Assembly: GCA_963932145.1 (NCBI GenBank)
Contig: OZ010603.1
Coordinates: 78,416,730-78,480,729, forward strand
Direction of reading: 5' to 3'
Source of the DNA: Acanthosepion lycidas
Lineage: Eukaryota; Mollusca; Cephalopoda; Sepiida; Sepiidae
DNA: 64,000 bases
This document shows, one piece after another, positions 11,666 to 22,752 of this stretch; the stretch's first letter is position 1, and each line of letters starts with the position of its first letter. The translations under genes and the position numbers were made by a program. Below the pieces are notes generated by a model. It saw only the letters and a program-made list of their open reading frames with translations. It did not search any database and was not told the origin of the DNA.

Positions 11666-12419
11666 GTAAAATCTATTGATTTGTCCATACTGACAGATCT
11701 GTCAACACGAAATAATTCTCTTTTTAAAAATATTTCAAAAAGAAAATTATTTTCTGAAATATTATTTGATGAAAATTAACAGATTTAAAGTTTAATTAAT
11801 CTGAATAGAAAAATATATTACCTTGAGTTTGAAATATACCAGAAAGGCAATTTCTGACACAGTTGTTTTTCTGACGTGTTTTATTGGCAGCCTTATGTTT
11901 GGAAAATTCAAGTAAGGTAGGGCAGAATTGAAGGAAATTACTTGACAAATACAATGTTAACGCTGTTTTTTTATATAGTTTTTTTTTTTGGGGGGGGGGG
12001 GTAATCACCCAGTAATTTTAAAAATGTAAGAAAATATTTTAAGAAATCTAATATTTTATTGTATTTTATGTACTTTGGTTTATAGCTTCACTTACGAAGA
12101 TGCTTGTTGAGAAAATGTTAGAAAAGTACTATAATTTTTAAATTTATTATAGCTACCTCTTATTTTCTGATAATATCATGTATGGATGCCCACATTTACA
12201 AAAATCGATACGTTTATACACACACGCACAAACACAAAATCAAAATTCTTTTTAAAATAGTTGGGGTCGTTGAATTTTCGTTTTCCATTTATGATTTGTT
12301 GATATTTTATTTTATTGGCTAGGAGGAAATCCCATTCATGCATTTGTGTACTTTTACCTATAAATTGAGCAGGGACAAGCGTTTTGCAACCATTCCAACT
12401 TATGTGGATCATTCCTAAT
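11666..12419. other. AT-rich spacer with a G-run
   Basis: Includes a T9-G11 homopolymer junction near 11980-12001. No recognisable gene. A short AT-rich block at 11740-11800 resembles part of the repeat at 48415 and 57985. Confidence 0.45.
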
Positions 12420-14830
12420 ACTTGAACTTCGAGGGTGAAATCACAGAGGGCGATGTTCACTTGGCATTGAAGAGGGTCGAAAGTGGCAAGTTTCCTGAAC
12501 TTGATAGTCTGCCCTACGAATTGTACTTGCACATCTTTATTCTGATTTTGAAAGTGGTGTTCAACAACTGGTCCCGGCAAGGGGCCATCCTCCATCGAAT
12601 CTCCAGGGGTGTGATCACGCTGTTGAAAAAAGGGCAAGGGTTTTGAGCGGGAATTAGATGATTATAGGCCCATAACTCTTGCTAAACACAGAGTTAAAGA
12701 TTTTGGACAGGATCCTCACGGAACGTTTACTGTCAGTTGTCGCGAGTTTGTCGGGACCCGAGCAGTCTTGTGCTATGAGGGGACGAACAATTCAAAACAA
12801 CCTGCATTCGGTCCGCACGATAATAGATCATCGGTACCTGGCGGTTATTCTGCAGACCGCTGGATTCGAATCCGACTTCTGCAAGAGGATCAGCATCCTG
12901 TATCGCTCCCCAATTTTCTGGGGTACAGGTGAACGCGAAGCGGTCGAGCGCTTTTGCGCTGTCTCGGTCGGTCCGTCAAGGTTCTCCGTTGTCACCCTTA
13001 CTTTATGCTTTGGCATTGAAGCCTATCCTTCGCCGGCTAAGGGACAGGGTGTGCAGTCCGGATCTATGCGGAAACCCTATCCCTGGAGGTTGAACCAGGG
13101 TTTCCGCGTTCGCCGATGACGTGTCTATTTTCGTGTCGTGCCGTAGCGACATTGAGGTAATATAGAAGGCGCTTGAGCGGTACGAGAAGGTGACGGGGGC
13201 TAAAATGATTCGCGACAAGTCATCCGGCTTGCGGTTAGATAACTGGAAGGGGGTCGCGCTTCCGGAGCCCTTTAGTTGAACAGACGGACTCGCCGACATT
13301 ACTGGAGTGTGGTTCGGGGTCCAGTCTCCAGCTAAAGAAGAATTGATCCGAAGTACAGTCAAAGGTCGAAGCGGTGGTTCGGACTTGGCTTCGACGGTGG
13401 TTGCCCGTGAAGGATTAGGCGGAGGCGTGTACCACTTACGTCTTTCCGATTATTCACTATCGATTGGCTGTACTTCGTCTCTGCAAGAAGAGAAAGAAGG
13501 CGCTTGATCGTTTGTTGGCCTACCTCTTGTGGGGTGATCGCAAGTATCTGGTCTGTAGAGAGACTCTTGCCCAACATCCGTGTCATTGGGCGGGGGCTCG
13601 GAATGCCGCACTTGTGCCATTGGTACGCTTCTAGACTGGTGTTCCTACGCCGCGCGTTGACGGAAGATTCAATTTTGGAATAGAGTGTTTGAGATGCCTT
13701 CTCTGCATTACCATAATTGTCTCCGTTTCCGAGGCTGAGCACCATCGTAAGCCTCGGAATCAATCGAAATTTCCGCGAGAGTGCCCCTAAGGACTCTTCC
13801 TCGGTCCAGTGACCTTTTACGTTTAGTGTATCATGATTTAATGGAGGGGGTCGCGACGAACCGCCTTTGTGGCTGGCTCGGCTTGTCGGCATCAAAGTTA
13901 CCCTCTTTCTGGTTTTGGGCACCAGCGGCGAACTACCTCAGAAACCTTGTTCTCGGTTACCTGGCGATTGATTCGTAACGTGCTACCTCTTAATGACGTA
14001 GCCTTCAGATAAGGCTGAAAGGATTTGCCAGACTGTCATCGGTGTGACCTTGTCTTCGCCTGCCTTCTACCATTTTCCTCAGTTGCGACATTTCTAGGCT
14101 AATGTCGGCGAGTTGACGGCCCGTATTGCTTCTGATCGGCTTGTGTCCATTGATATCGCGTACGCCTGTGACAATGTGTTGGCCCCGTTCTCCGAGGTGA
14201 AACGGATGGTGTTTCTCACGTTGCAAGAATGGTAGTAGGTTCGTCGCGAATCGAAAGAATCTTGTAACATGAGCGTTATTCTCATCAGGATCTGGCCGGA
14301 TTCTTTGGGCATCAGTTCAGGATGAAGATCAGATCTAATAGAAAGCGTTTGATATCGACAGATTCCAGCGAAGGGTGGGTATCAATGGCGAGCCTGGTTC
14401 GAGTGAACGAGGCTAGCCTTGCTTTTCTCTTTTAAGTCCTCTTGAGCACAACTGGTCGGTTTCCTGTGAACCCTCCTCTGGTTAAGTTAGAATGTTTTAC
14501 GTTTTCCCAGTTAATGTGAATAAGTGTTGTTCCCGGCATGTCCCCAGCATTCTCTTTTGTTATGATCCAGGTTGAAATTGCCCCCCCCCTAGTTTGTTTT
14601 TGTCCTCTTTTTCATCTTGGTTGGGTGAGTCTTTGTTTTTTCCCACTCCACTGTTTAATTTTTCCTTCCCCACTCCATTAGTGACTGTGCTGCTTGATTA
14701 TGTCGAACGGCAGAATCTATTATTTTGAAGGGCGGACGGGTCCTACTAACATCTGTTTTGTTTTTAGTTTGTTTTTGTCTCATTTTTTAGTTTTGCTTTC
14801 CGGTTCATTCCCTCCCTCAATCATTTTCAT
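12420..14830 (+). mobile_element. TX1-like LINE, degenerate reverse transcriptase and 3' UTR
   Basis: Successive frames encode the order expected of a TX1/L1-clade ORF2: ALKRVESGKFPELDSLPYE (12440), LLNTELKILDRILTERL and SGPEQSCAMRGRTIQNNLHS (12670-12810), and ILYRSP (12890). The polymerase box FADDVSIFVSCRSDIE follows at about 13108, then KSSGLRLDNWKGVALPEPFS (13220-13275), LPRSSDL (13790) and a C-terminal RIASDRLVSIDIAYACDN-like segment (14120). The YADD-type box is intact, but stops and frameshifts are frequent. The 3' UTR (14400-14830) matches 44290-44830. Sequence is markedly more GC-rich than the surroundings. Confidence 0.85.
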
Positions 14831-14835
14831 TATTA

Positions 14836-15138
14836 TATAAATCTTTACATTGTTCGGACTATCATCCTCATCTTTGTTGCCATATTTATCACAACGTTTC
14901 GGCCGTTGTACGCCCCGGCCTTCTTCAGATGGTTGGAATGTCGAGCTGAACCCTTTTTTCGCTCGCTGGGGCAGACTGTTCTAGTTGCACGTGTCATGTC
15001 TAATGGATGTCAGTTATCAGTCATCTCCTGTTAATTTCCCTCTCCACGTTATCCACCGCCTTAACCAAGTATCGAACTCACACTCTTTGGGTCTTGTCAT
15101 TGGATCTAACTAACGCCTTTATCCACTGTGCCATGTGT
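14836..15138 (-). mobile_element. tRNA-headed SINE, family B
   Basis: On the minus strand: head GGCACAGTGGATAAAGGCG (box A) and GAGTTCGATACTTGG (box B). Then a body with GGTTCAGCTCGACATTCCAA, CTGAAGAAGGCC..GGCCGAAACGTTGT and the 3' end AACAAAGATGAGG..AGTCCGAACAATGTAAA. This is the best-preserved single copy; others are at 21942, 23938, 29822, 30151, 47616 and 49335. Confidence 0.85.
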
Positions 15139-15164
15139 AAGGTGTTTTCCTTCTCCTGGTTGGA

Positions 15165-15262
15165 TATTGTACCTGTGTCTCGAGGATCAAAAATTCCTAG
15201 CGGGCTTACCGCGCGTCTGGATATCAACACAGGTATTTCTACACCACAGCGCCGGTGCTAAA
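15165..15262 (-). mobile_element. Another tRNA-like SINE head
   Basis: Minus strand reads CGGCGCTGTGGTGTAGAAAT followed 45 nt later by GGAATTTTTGATCCTCGAGA, resembling box A and box B of a tRNA-derived promoter. No body that I recognise follows. Could be a SINE fragment or a tRNA pseudogene. Confidence 0.4.
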
Positions 15263-15279
15263 TGGCCCTTGTAGGAAAC

Positions 15280-15930
15280 TCTGAGAAAATGAAATTAAAC
15301 CAATAAATAAAATAATAATAAAGAATCTAAAAAAAGAAAAAAGAAATTCATTTTCCTATTATGCAAGTTATAAAGAAACCGGAAAGGATTTTTATTCACC
15401 TGCTCGATTTTAAGGCCCCCCCCCACTTCCGGAAAGGACAAAATCTTCCTCTTTCCCATTTTCCAACGACATCGTTCGGACGTGTTTTGGCAGCCCTACT
15501 CATGAGGTAAGTGAATTGGCCGTTCTAACTCAGCGCAAACTCGACCATTCTAACCATTGTTATCCTTTCTGAACCAAGAAAAAGAAAAAAGACATACCCA
15601 AGAGACATTGATAACTACAGTCACCATAAAAGGAATAGAAACCGAAATATTTTGTATTCTTCCATGTTTTCTGTTTACATATTGAACACACACCATAACG
15701 TAAAATACACACAAAAACTCAACCCTTTTAACTTCCATAATACAAACAACAATTAAAGTTTAAAAAAAAGAATGAATAAAATACATTTCCCTTAGATACG
15801 TAGTCACGTGACTAGAGTCGCGTGACTTCAAGATAAAAGACGCGCGCTTACAAAAATCTCTCTCTTCTCCCTTTCTCTGTTGTCTGAGTGACATCTGCTG
15901 CCGAACAAGTGAGTTATTCCTCCACAACAG
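15280..15930. other. Spacer, no feature seen
   Basis: AT-rich DNA with short purine runs. The minus-strand frame 15550-15738 has no recognisable motif. Confidence 0.45.
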
Positions 15931-15942
15931 CAAAACCCGACT

Positions 15943-15946
<4 letters not shown>

Positions 15947-16007
<61 letters not shown>
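15947..16007. repeat. (CA)n microsatellite
   Basis: About 30 CA units. Confidence 0.95.
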
Positions 16008-16009
<2 letters not shown>

Positions 16010-16185
16010 TGTCTAGAATAAATAGGTTATTTTGGTGTCAATATATTGTTTATATTTTAAGCCCAAACCGTCCGCTTCTTTGTTATTTACTTGTGAAAGG
16101 TTTGGTTACTGCTAGTTTAGTATGAGGTTGTGACTGCTTCAGCGCTGATTCCAAGAATGAATTCCTCAGCCATTTGACCGGTTTT

Positions 16186-16239
16186 GTAATGTGGCTACGC
16201 ACCTAGAAGGTTTAAAAACTTCTAGGTGCGTAGCCATAT
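16186..16239. repeat. 24-bp-arm hairpin
   Basis: GTAATGTGGCTACGCACCTA.. returns inverted as ..TAGGTGCGTAGCCATATTAC with one mismatch; the loop is only a few bases (GTTTAAAAA). No TE ends recognised. Confidence 0.8.
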
Positions 16240-16472
16240 TACTCACCAAAAACGCCTTACTGCAGGTAGTACCAAGAATACTGACTGACCTGATATAAAG
16301 GAAATACGCACATATTAGCACCCAATACGAAACCAAAACCTCAAACTGAAATCTCTTCAAGTTCATAAATAGCCACGTCAGATCGAGACTTGAATGTAGA
16401 TGTCATATTTGACGCCAAACTCCTCTAGATATATCTAAACTGTCAGCTGTATCCAAAAGCTTACAAAGATCA

Positions 16473-16740
16473 ATGGTGAAAAAAGGCTTTGAGCGAGTAA
16501 AGTCTGAGAGTTTTTGTAATCTTTTTTTTTTAAATAATGTAGATCGTAGCGACAGAATCACAAACAAAAAACTTTACCAAATAACAGAAACCACATCACT
16601 TGAGGACTACCAACAGCAGCAACAGTTAAAATGGATAACCTATGTAAATCGAAAAGAAAATAATGACATAATCAAAACTTGTTCAAATTCACAATACTTC
16701 GAATAAAAAGGTTAGGATGGAAACACCCATCAATATTGAA
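16473..16740 (+). mobile_element. RTE-like LINE internal fragment
   Basis: Encodes YQITETTSLEDYQQQQQLKW then NRKENNDIIKTCSN and, after a frameshift, KRLGWKHPSILK. The same protein stretch is at 56150-56335 ([33 protein letters not shown]). It is a piece of reverse-transcriptase ORF downstream of the polymerase core. Confidence 0.65.
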
Positions 16741-16741
16741 A

Positions 16742-17003
16742 AGAGGTGCAGTGGAAATACCAATAAAAGGCTTCCACGCACAAATGCCTACACATTCAAG
16801 TGGAAATACCAATAAAAGGCTTCCACAAATAAATTTCTCTCTTTTTAGGGTGGGAGTACCAATAAAAGTTTTCCCCCAAAAAGCCTTACCTTTCATATGG
16901 AAATAGCAATAAAATTCTTCTACAAATAAAAGCTTACCTTCCAAGTGGACATACGGATAAATGTATACACTTTCAAGTGGAAATTCTAATAAAATTCTTC
17001 CAT
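16742..17003. repeat. Degenerate tandem repeat, about 60-bp unit
   Basis: Repeats of CAAGTGGAAATACCAATAAA plus AGGCTTCCACAAATAA-like sequence, four to five copies decaying rightwards. Confidence 0.75.
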
Positions 17004-17165
17004 CAGATGGGTGACCTCTTGGAAATACTAGGTGCTGTATGTTTGGATATGTAGGTAGTGAGATAATGGCTCGGAAGGACAAATTTGAGAGCTGAGTTCG
17101 AATCGAAGTTTGAGTTACATTTAACTTACGCGCAAATACCCTTGGAAAAAGTTTGGAGTGGTTAA
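17004..17165 (+). mobile_element. Composite SINE: 5S rRNA 3' end joined to tRNA-headed family A
   Basis: 17004-17039 reads CAGATGGGTGACCTCTTGG then AAATACTAGGTGCTGTA, clearly the last third of a 5S rRNA gene including the box C region. Within a few bases it passes to the family A head (GTAGTGAGATAATGGCTCGG, GAGTTCGAATCG) and body (TTAACTTACGCGCAAATACC). The junction matches the one at 54305-54315, showing that the two parts travel together. 5' truncated within 5S. Confidence 0.75.
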
Positions 17166-17169
17166 ACAT

Positions 17170-17704
17170 ATTTTTTTGAAAAAAAGAAAACTAAAAGTAT
17201 AAAAACTAACACACTTGTTGGCTATTGCGGTATGTGGGGGTTTCTTTACTTTGCTCGATTCAGAAGCAAGCAGCAGCAGTAGCAGTAGCAGCCGCAACGG
17301 AAGTAATCAGCATGGTACAACCGGAAGTCCGAGAACCCATAAAAATACTGACCAAGCCCAATTCAGCCACTTTCCAGTAAGTAACAGTCTAACTCTCTGC
17401 CTTCGGGCGGAGAGGAACCCGGACGAGGCTCCGCCCAAGGGCAGAGTCTCGTTCGGGGTGGTTGACTGCCCCTGAACCCATTTATGCGGGTACAAAGAGG
17501 GAATATTTTAGGCCGAGCCTACGGGATCGGAAATCCCACGTTAAAAAGGTCTTGTGCCATATGTAACCCTCGTGGGGTGGGCGGCTAAATATTACTTTCC
17601 AACTTTTAATTTTTCAGCGGCCTCTAACTTAAAGGCACGTCTTTTCCACGTTTACTTTTCAGCGGCATTAACTTTGAAGCCTAGCTCGAAGGGCTGCTTA
17701 AACC
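17170..17704. other. GC-rich unrecognised segment with (AGC)n
   Basis: Between 17215 and 17475 the plus strand is open with a serine run from an AGC/AGT triplet repeat (17262-17292), then GSNQHGTTGSPRTHKNTDQA. A CCAGTAAGT at about 17377-17385 looks like a splice donor, so a small exon cannot be excluded, but nothing identifies the product. A GC-rich block (17395-17600) follows with locally self-complementary CTCTGCC..GGCAGAG. Could equally be an unfamiliar repeat. Confidence 0.3.
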
Positions 17705-20322
17705 TTTCTGCAGAAGACTCGTACCAGTCTTAGCAGTTTCACGCTCAGATTTCACGTTACTTACTGTGAACAGGCGGAAAAATCTTCCTTAGAGACATCT
17801 ACCGAAAGGAAAAACTACACAGTCATTGCCGAAGAAGACTTGGACCAGTCACACTCTGATTTATCTGCTCATTCACACTCTGATTTATCATTCTTCCGAA
17901 TAGGAACCGGTGGAGAAATCTCTCTTCGCGACAGCTACGCAAAAGAAGAACAACACACAGCCCTTGCCACACACGACTCATAACATTCCTAGCAGATTTA
18001 CACTCAGATTTCTCGTTCCTACTTTGGGAACAGGAGCAGGAATCTCGTTTGGAACGTAAAATAAAACCCGAGCATTGCTGCAGGAGACTCGTACCAGTCC
18101 TAGCCGATTCAAACTCGGGTTTCTTCTTCCTCCCAGTGGGAACAGACGGAGAAAACTCCTTACGATACCAAAAGGAAAAACTACACACAACCTCTACTGC
18201 AGAAGACTCATACCAGTCCTAGCAGTTTCACACTCAGATTTATCGCTCCTCCCGTGGAAACAAGCGGAGAAATCTCATCCGAAGCACCTACCCAAAAGAA
18301 AGTCAACCCACAATCCTTCCCGTAGATGTTCTAGCTGATTCACACTCAGATATAACGTTCCTCCCGTGGGAACAGGCGGAGAAATCTCCCTTAGAGACAA
18401 CTACTGAAAGGAAAAACTACACAGCCATTTCTGAAGAAGACTTGGACCAGTCCTAGCAGTTTGACACTCAGTTTTCTCGTTCTTCCCATGAAAACTGACG
18501 GAAAAAATCTCACTTCGGGTTACCTACCCAAATGATGAACAACACAGAAATTTGCTGCACACGACAAATACCAATCTTAACTGATTCACAATCAAATTCA
18601 TCTTTCCTCAGAATGGGAACTGGTGGAGAAATCTCCCTTCGAGACACCTGCTCAAAGGAAAAGCTACACAGCATTTGCCACAGACAACTTGTACCAGTCC
18701 TAACAGTTTCATTCTCAGATTTTTTTTGTTCTCACGGGAACAGGCGAAAATGTCTCCCTTCGAGATACCTACACAATTGGAAAACTACACACAACCCTTG
18801 CCGCAGAAGACTCGTACCAGTCCTAGCAGTTTCCCAATCACTTTCCTCGAACCCCTTCCGTGGAATCAGATGGAGACATCTCATTCGAAACACCAAACTA
18901 GAGGAAAAACTACATAGCCCTGGCCACAGAAGACTCGTACAAGTCCTAGCAGTTTGACACCCAGATCCACGTTCCTCACATGGGAAGAGACAGAGAAATC
19001 TCCCTTCAAGGGACCTACCAAAAGGAAGAACTACACACAACCTTTCCTGCAAAAGGCTCATACCAGTCCTTTCTGATTCATACTCAGATTTATCTTTCCT
19101 CCGAATGGGAACCGGTAGAGAAATGTCTCTTCGAGACAGCTACCCAAAGGAAGAACAACACACAGCCCTTGCCATACAAGACTCGTACCAGTCCTAGCAG
19201 TTTTGCACTCAGATTTATTGTTCCTTCCGTGGGAACAGGGCAGGAATGTCCGTTAGAGACACCTACTCAAACGTAAAACAATACACATGTATTGCTGCAG
19301 GAGACTCGTACCAGTCCTAGGCGATTCAAACTCAGATTTCCTGTCCCTCCCAGTGGGAACAGGCGGAGAAATATCCCTTCGATATCCAAAGGAAAAATCA
19401 CATTCGAAGCACCTACCCAAAACAAAAACTACACACAACCATTGCCACAGAGGTCATGTACCAGTCCTATCAGTTCACGCTCACTTTTCTCGCTCCTCCC
19501 ATGGGAACAGGCGGAGAAATCTCATTCGAGACACTAACCCAGAGAAAAAAACTAGACAACCATTGCTGCAGAAGACTTGGACCAGTCCTAGCAGTTTCCA
19601 TTTAAATTTATCGATCCTCCCGTGGAAACAGGCGGAGAAATCTCATTCGAGACACTAACCCAGAGAAAAAAACAAGACAACCATTGCTGCAGAAGACTTG
19701 GACCAGTCCTAGCAGTTTCCATTCAAATTTATCGATCCTCCTATGGAAACAGGCAGAGAAATATCATTCGAAACACCGACCTAAAGGAAAATCTACGCAG
19801 TCATTGCTGCAGAAGTCTCGTACCAGACCTAGCAGTTTCAAACTTAGATTTCTCGTTCCTCCCATTGGAACAAACAGAGAAATCTCCCTTCGAGATACCC
19901 AAATGAAAAACTACAGATAAACCTTGACGCAGAAGACTGTTTCATACACAGATTTATCGTTCCTCCCGTGGGAACAGGTAGAGAAATCTCCCTTCGAGAC
20001 AACTATCCAAAGCAAAAACTACACACAACCCTTGCTGCAGCAGACTTTTACCCGTCCTTGCCATTAATCTTATTCAAGACACCGACCCAAAAGAAAACCG
20101 ACACAGCTATTGCTGCAGAAGTCTTGTACCAGTCCTTGCAGTTTGATACTCAAATTTCTCGTTCCTCCCGTGGGAACAAGTGGAGAAATCTCATTTCGAG
20201 CCACCTACCAAACAAAATACTACACACTGCCCTTGCTGCAAAATACTCGTACCAGTCATAGCAGTTTTATACTAAGATTTCTCGTTCTTCCCGTCGGAAC
20301 TACCGGAGAAATCTGTCTCTAG
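17705..20322. repeat. Satellite array, unit 117-124 bp, about 21 copies
   Basis: Head-to-tail copies of a unit built on TTGCTGCAGAAGACTCGTAC, CAGTCCTAGCAGTTTCACAC, TCGTTCCTCCCGTGGGAACA and GGCGGAGAAATCTCCCTTCG. Unit length drifts because of small indels. Similarity between units is roughly 75-90 % by eye; 19500-19700 contains the closest pair. All ORFs of 60-140 codons on both strands here are products of the repeat. Confidence 0.95.
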
Positions 20323-20792
20323 AACTTTGTTAACAAGAAACCACACTTTTTTCCACAAACTACTACCATTTTACACTCTCTTTCAACCAGAAATTGCAGC
20401 TGTTATACAGTTCTTTCGTTTCACTGATTTTTTTCATTCTACTCTCACTGAGTTAATCAAATATAGTCCTGATTGCTTGGCCAATGAATTACGCATGTTT
20501 CTATGTAAGAAATTATTCGATATATTACAATTATTATCTAAACAGTCTTGACAGTAAGTGATTCTACATGTGCCATTATACTTGTGGTAAGTAGTGCGAT
20601 TAGTTGGAATATATTCAAATATCCACTATTGCCGTGTTCTAATTAGCTTCATGGTGTAATGATCTCAACATACGCTATGTACTTAACAGAAACTGGGACT
20701 ATTTGCCTCTCTATTGGAATTACTTTTTGACAATCAATTCGCAAACAAAAGCTTTCATTCCTTGACGACAAGTTTTGCTAAACAAACTGGAT
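20323..20792. other. Spacer, no feature seen
   Basis: A plus frame at 20327-20551 starts at the edge of the satellite and resembles no family I know. Confidence 0.45.
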
Positions 20793-21035
20793 ATTTGGAA
20801 CTAGTGAAAATTCTACCTGAAGATATGAAAAACATACGGACCTTTTCTGTACGCTTGAATGCCTATGTCTATTTGACTCAAAGAAAGTAAAAATATGTTC
20901 TTCAAAGATGGTAACACTAACCTCAATAGATTCTTTGTTTATGCTAAAACCACAATGACGTGCTTCAATTTACCCGACGTTCCAACAAATCCTACCTGTG
21001 ACTGTATTACTAGGTTATTCGTATTAGCTTATTCG
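20793..21035 (+). repeat. Left copy of a 230-bp direct repeat
   Basis: Parallel to 21535-21760 at about 90 % identity (shared GATATGAAAAACATACGGA and AATATGTTCTTCAAAGATGG). The two copies bracket a LINE fragment. Confidence 0.85.
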
Positions 21036-21534
21036 TATTCAGTGCATCTGGAGATGTCGATTGACATTACATTTGAATAGTTGGAAATTATAGCTATCAG
21101 GGAAACAAATAATAGGAAGGGAAATCCACAGACGGGAGGTGCGAGACATGAAGCTATTGGAGTAGAAGAGACGGCCACATTTAACTGTTTCGACAGTGAA
21201 ATGGTGGGATGCCAGCCTAGTAGCACGCTTAAATTCATGAAGATTGGAAACTAGCGATAGTAGCTCGTCGGAGTAGTTACTGTGAAAGTATTTGTAGAAA
21301 AGACAGAGGGAGGCGACGGCACGTCTGTGAGAGAGGGACTGTAGACGAGATGCCAGATCAGGACCAATCACATTGCTTATCCATCTCTGGATCTTGTCGA
21401 GGACCTTAAGGCGAGCAGCGGGGGCACCAGACCATATATGGTAGCAGTATTCAATGCAAGGGCGAATGGTTGATATGTAGATTTGAAGGATGGACTCAGA
21501 CGAGAAAACCTTTTTAGCGCGACACAGTGAACCA
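21036..21534 (-). mobile_element. CR1/Jockey-like LINE 3' fragment
   Basis: The minus frame encodes [64 protein letters not shown] and the closing NSFMSRTSRLW...FKCNVNRHL. This is the C-terminal region downstream of the polymerase domain, almost unbroken for about 160 residues, ending near the left direct repeat. 5' truncated, as LINE copies usually are. Confidence 0.85.
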
Positions 21535-21760
21535 ATTGGAACCAGTGGAAATTCTACCTTAAGATATGAAAAACATACGGATCTTTTCTGTACGTTTGAA
21601 TGCCAATGTCTATTTGACTTCAAGAAAGTAAAAATATGTTCTTCAAAGATGGTAGCACTAACCTCAATAGGTACTTTGTTTGTGTTAAAACCACAATGAC
21701 GCGCTTCAATTTACCTAACGTTACAACAAATCCTACTGTGACTAGGTTATTCGTATTAAA
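21535..21760 (+). repeat. Right copy of the 230-bp direct repeat
   Basis: See 20793-21035. The repeat is far longer than a LINE target duplication, so the arrangement is not a simple insertion. Confidence 0.85.
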
Positions 21761-21846
21761 CAAACTTATTTTGGCAAACATGGATTAAATGCTCGCAATA
21801 AGACGTACCATCAAAGGGACGGTTTTCCCTAGACACCGCTATTATT

Positions 21847-22752
21847 TTAACTACCTTCACTCTTCGACAATGTTTATTGATTTAAACGGCGATGATTAGA
21901 ATTGGAACCAAAACATTTAAAAGTGAATTTATACATTTTTTACATTATTCGGACTACCGTCCTTACCTTAAGCTACGGCTTTCTTCAGGTGGTTAGAATG
22001 TTGAACTGAACCCTTTATTTCGCTCACTGGGGTAGACTGTTCTCGTTCCACGTGCCATGTTTAGTGGATGTCAGTTATCACTTATCTCCTGTTAATTCCC
22101 CTCTGAAAGTTCTCCACTGCCTTAACCGGGTATTGAACTCACGCTGTTTGGGTCCTGTCACTGGACCTAACTAACGCCTTTATCCACTGTGCCATGCGTC
22201 CTTGTAATAAATATGGCGACAAAGATGAGGACAATAGTCCGAATAATTTAATTAGTGTACATAATACCTCATCTCAGAAATACAGACAGATACATTTTTT
22301 AGTTCTTAAGAATTGGCAACAAAAATAATAAACACTATTTATTTATTAGATTGTCTATTGGAATGGTTTCCAAACTAACGTCTAATTGCCAAATGAAAGT
22401 TTATAAATGTTAAATAATAAGAATCTCCCCATGGTTAGTTTACATATTTTAATTATTTAGTAAATGTTTATAAATTCATGAATAAAAATTGTTTTCATAT
22501 TTATATCTTTGATAAATGTTAAAATATTACATTTTCATTAGTTCTAGTTGTATAACATTTTAGAATACTGTATATATAAAATTATTCTTGCAAATAAACA
22601 ATCTAATAAATAAATGGTTTTTAATATTTCTTGTCATGTCTCAAGAACAAAAAATCTACAAATTCACTTTCATTTGTTTAGGTTTTATTCAAATTCTAAT
22701 CATCGCCTGTTAAAATGATAAACATTGCTGAAGAGTGAAGGTAGTTAATAGG
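21847..22752. repeat. 905-bp palindrome with a SINE in its left arm
   Basis: Left arm 21847-21941 plus 22291-22360; right arm about 22590-22752, inverted. Shared phrases: TTAACTACCTTCACTCTTC, GGCGATGATTAGAATT, ATTTATTTATTAGATTGT. The left arm is interrupted by a family B SINE flanked by ATACATTTTTT on both sides. The right arm preserves the uninterrupted sequence. A foldback-type DNA element is the simplest reading. Confidence 0.75.
21942..22290 (-). mobile_element. Family B SINE plus an inverted 3' end
   Basis: From the left: 3' end (ACATTATTCGGACTACC) inward to body and head (box A region near 22185) on the minus strand, then a second SINE 3' end on the plus strand (GGCGACAAAGATGAGGACAA). 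The 11-bp direct repeat ATACATTTTTT at both borders is a good target duplication. Confidence 0.8.

Noticed and set aside
18532..19658. Several overlapping ORFs of 80-140 codons that look like a repeat protein
   Set aside because: They are six-frame shadows of the 117-124-bp satellite, with unit length not a multiple of three and frames changing between units.
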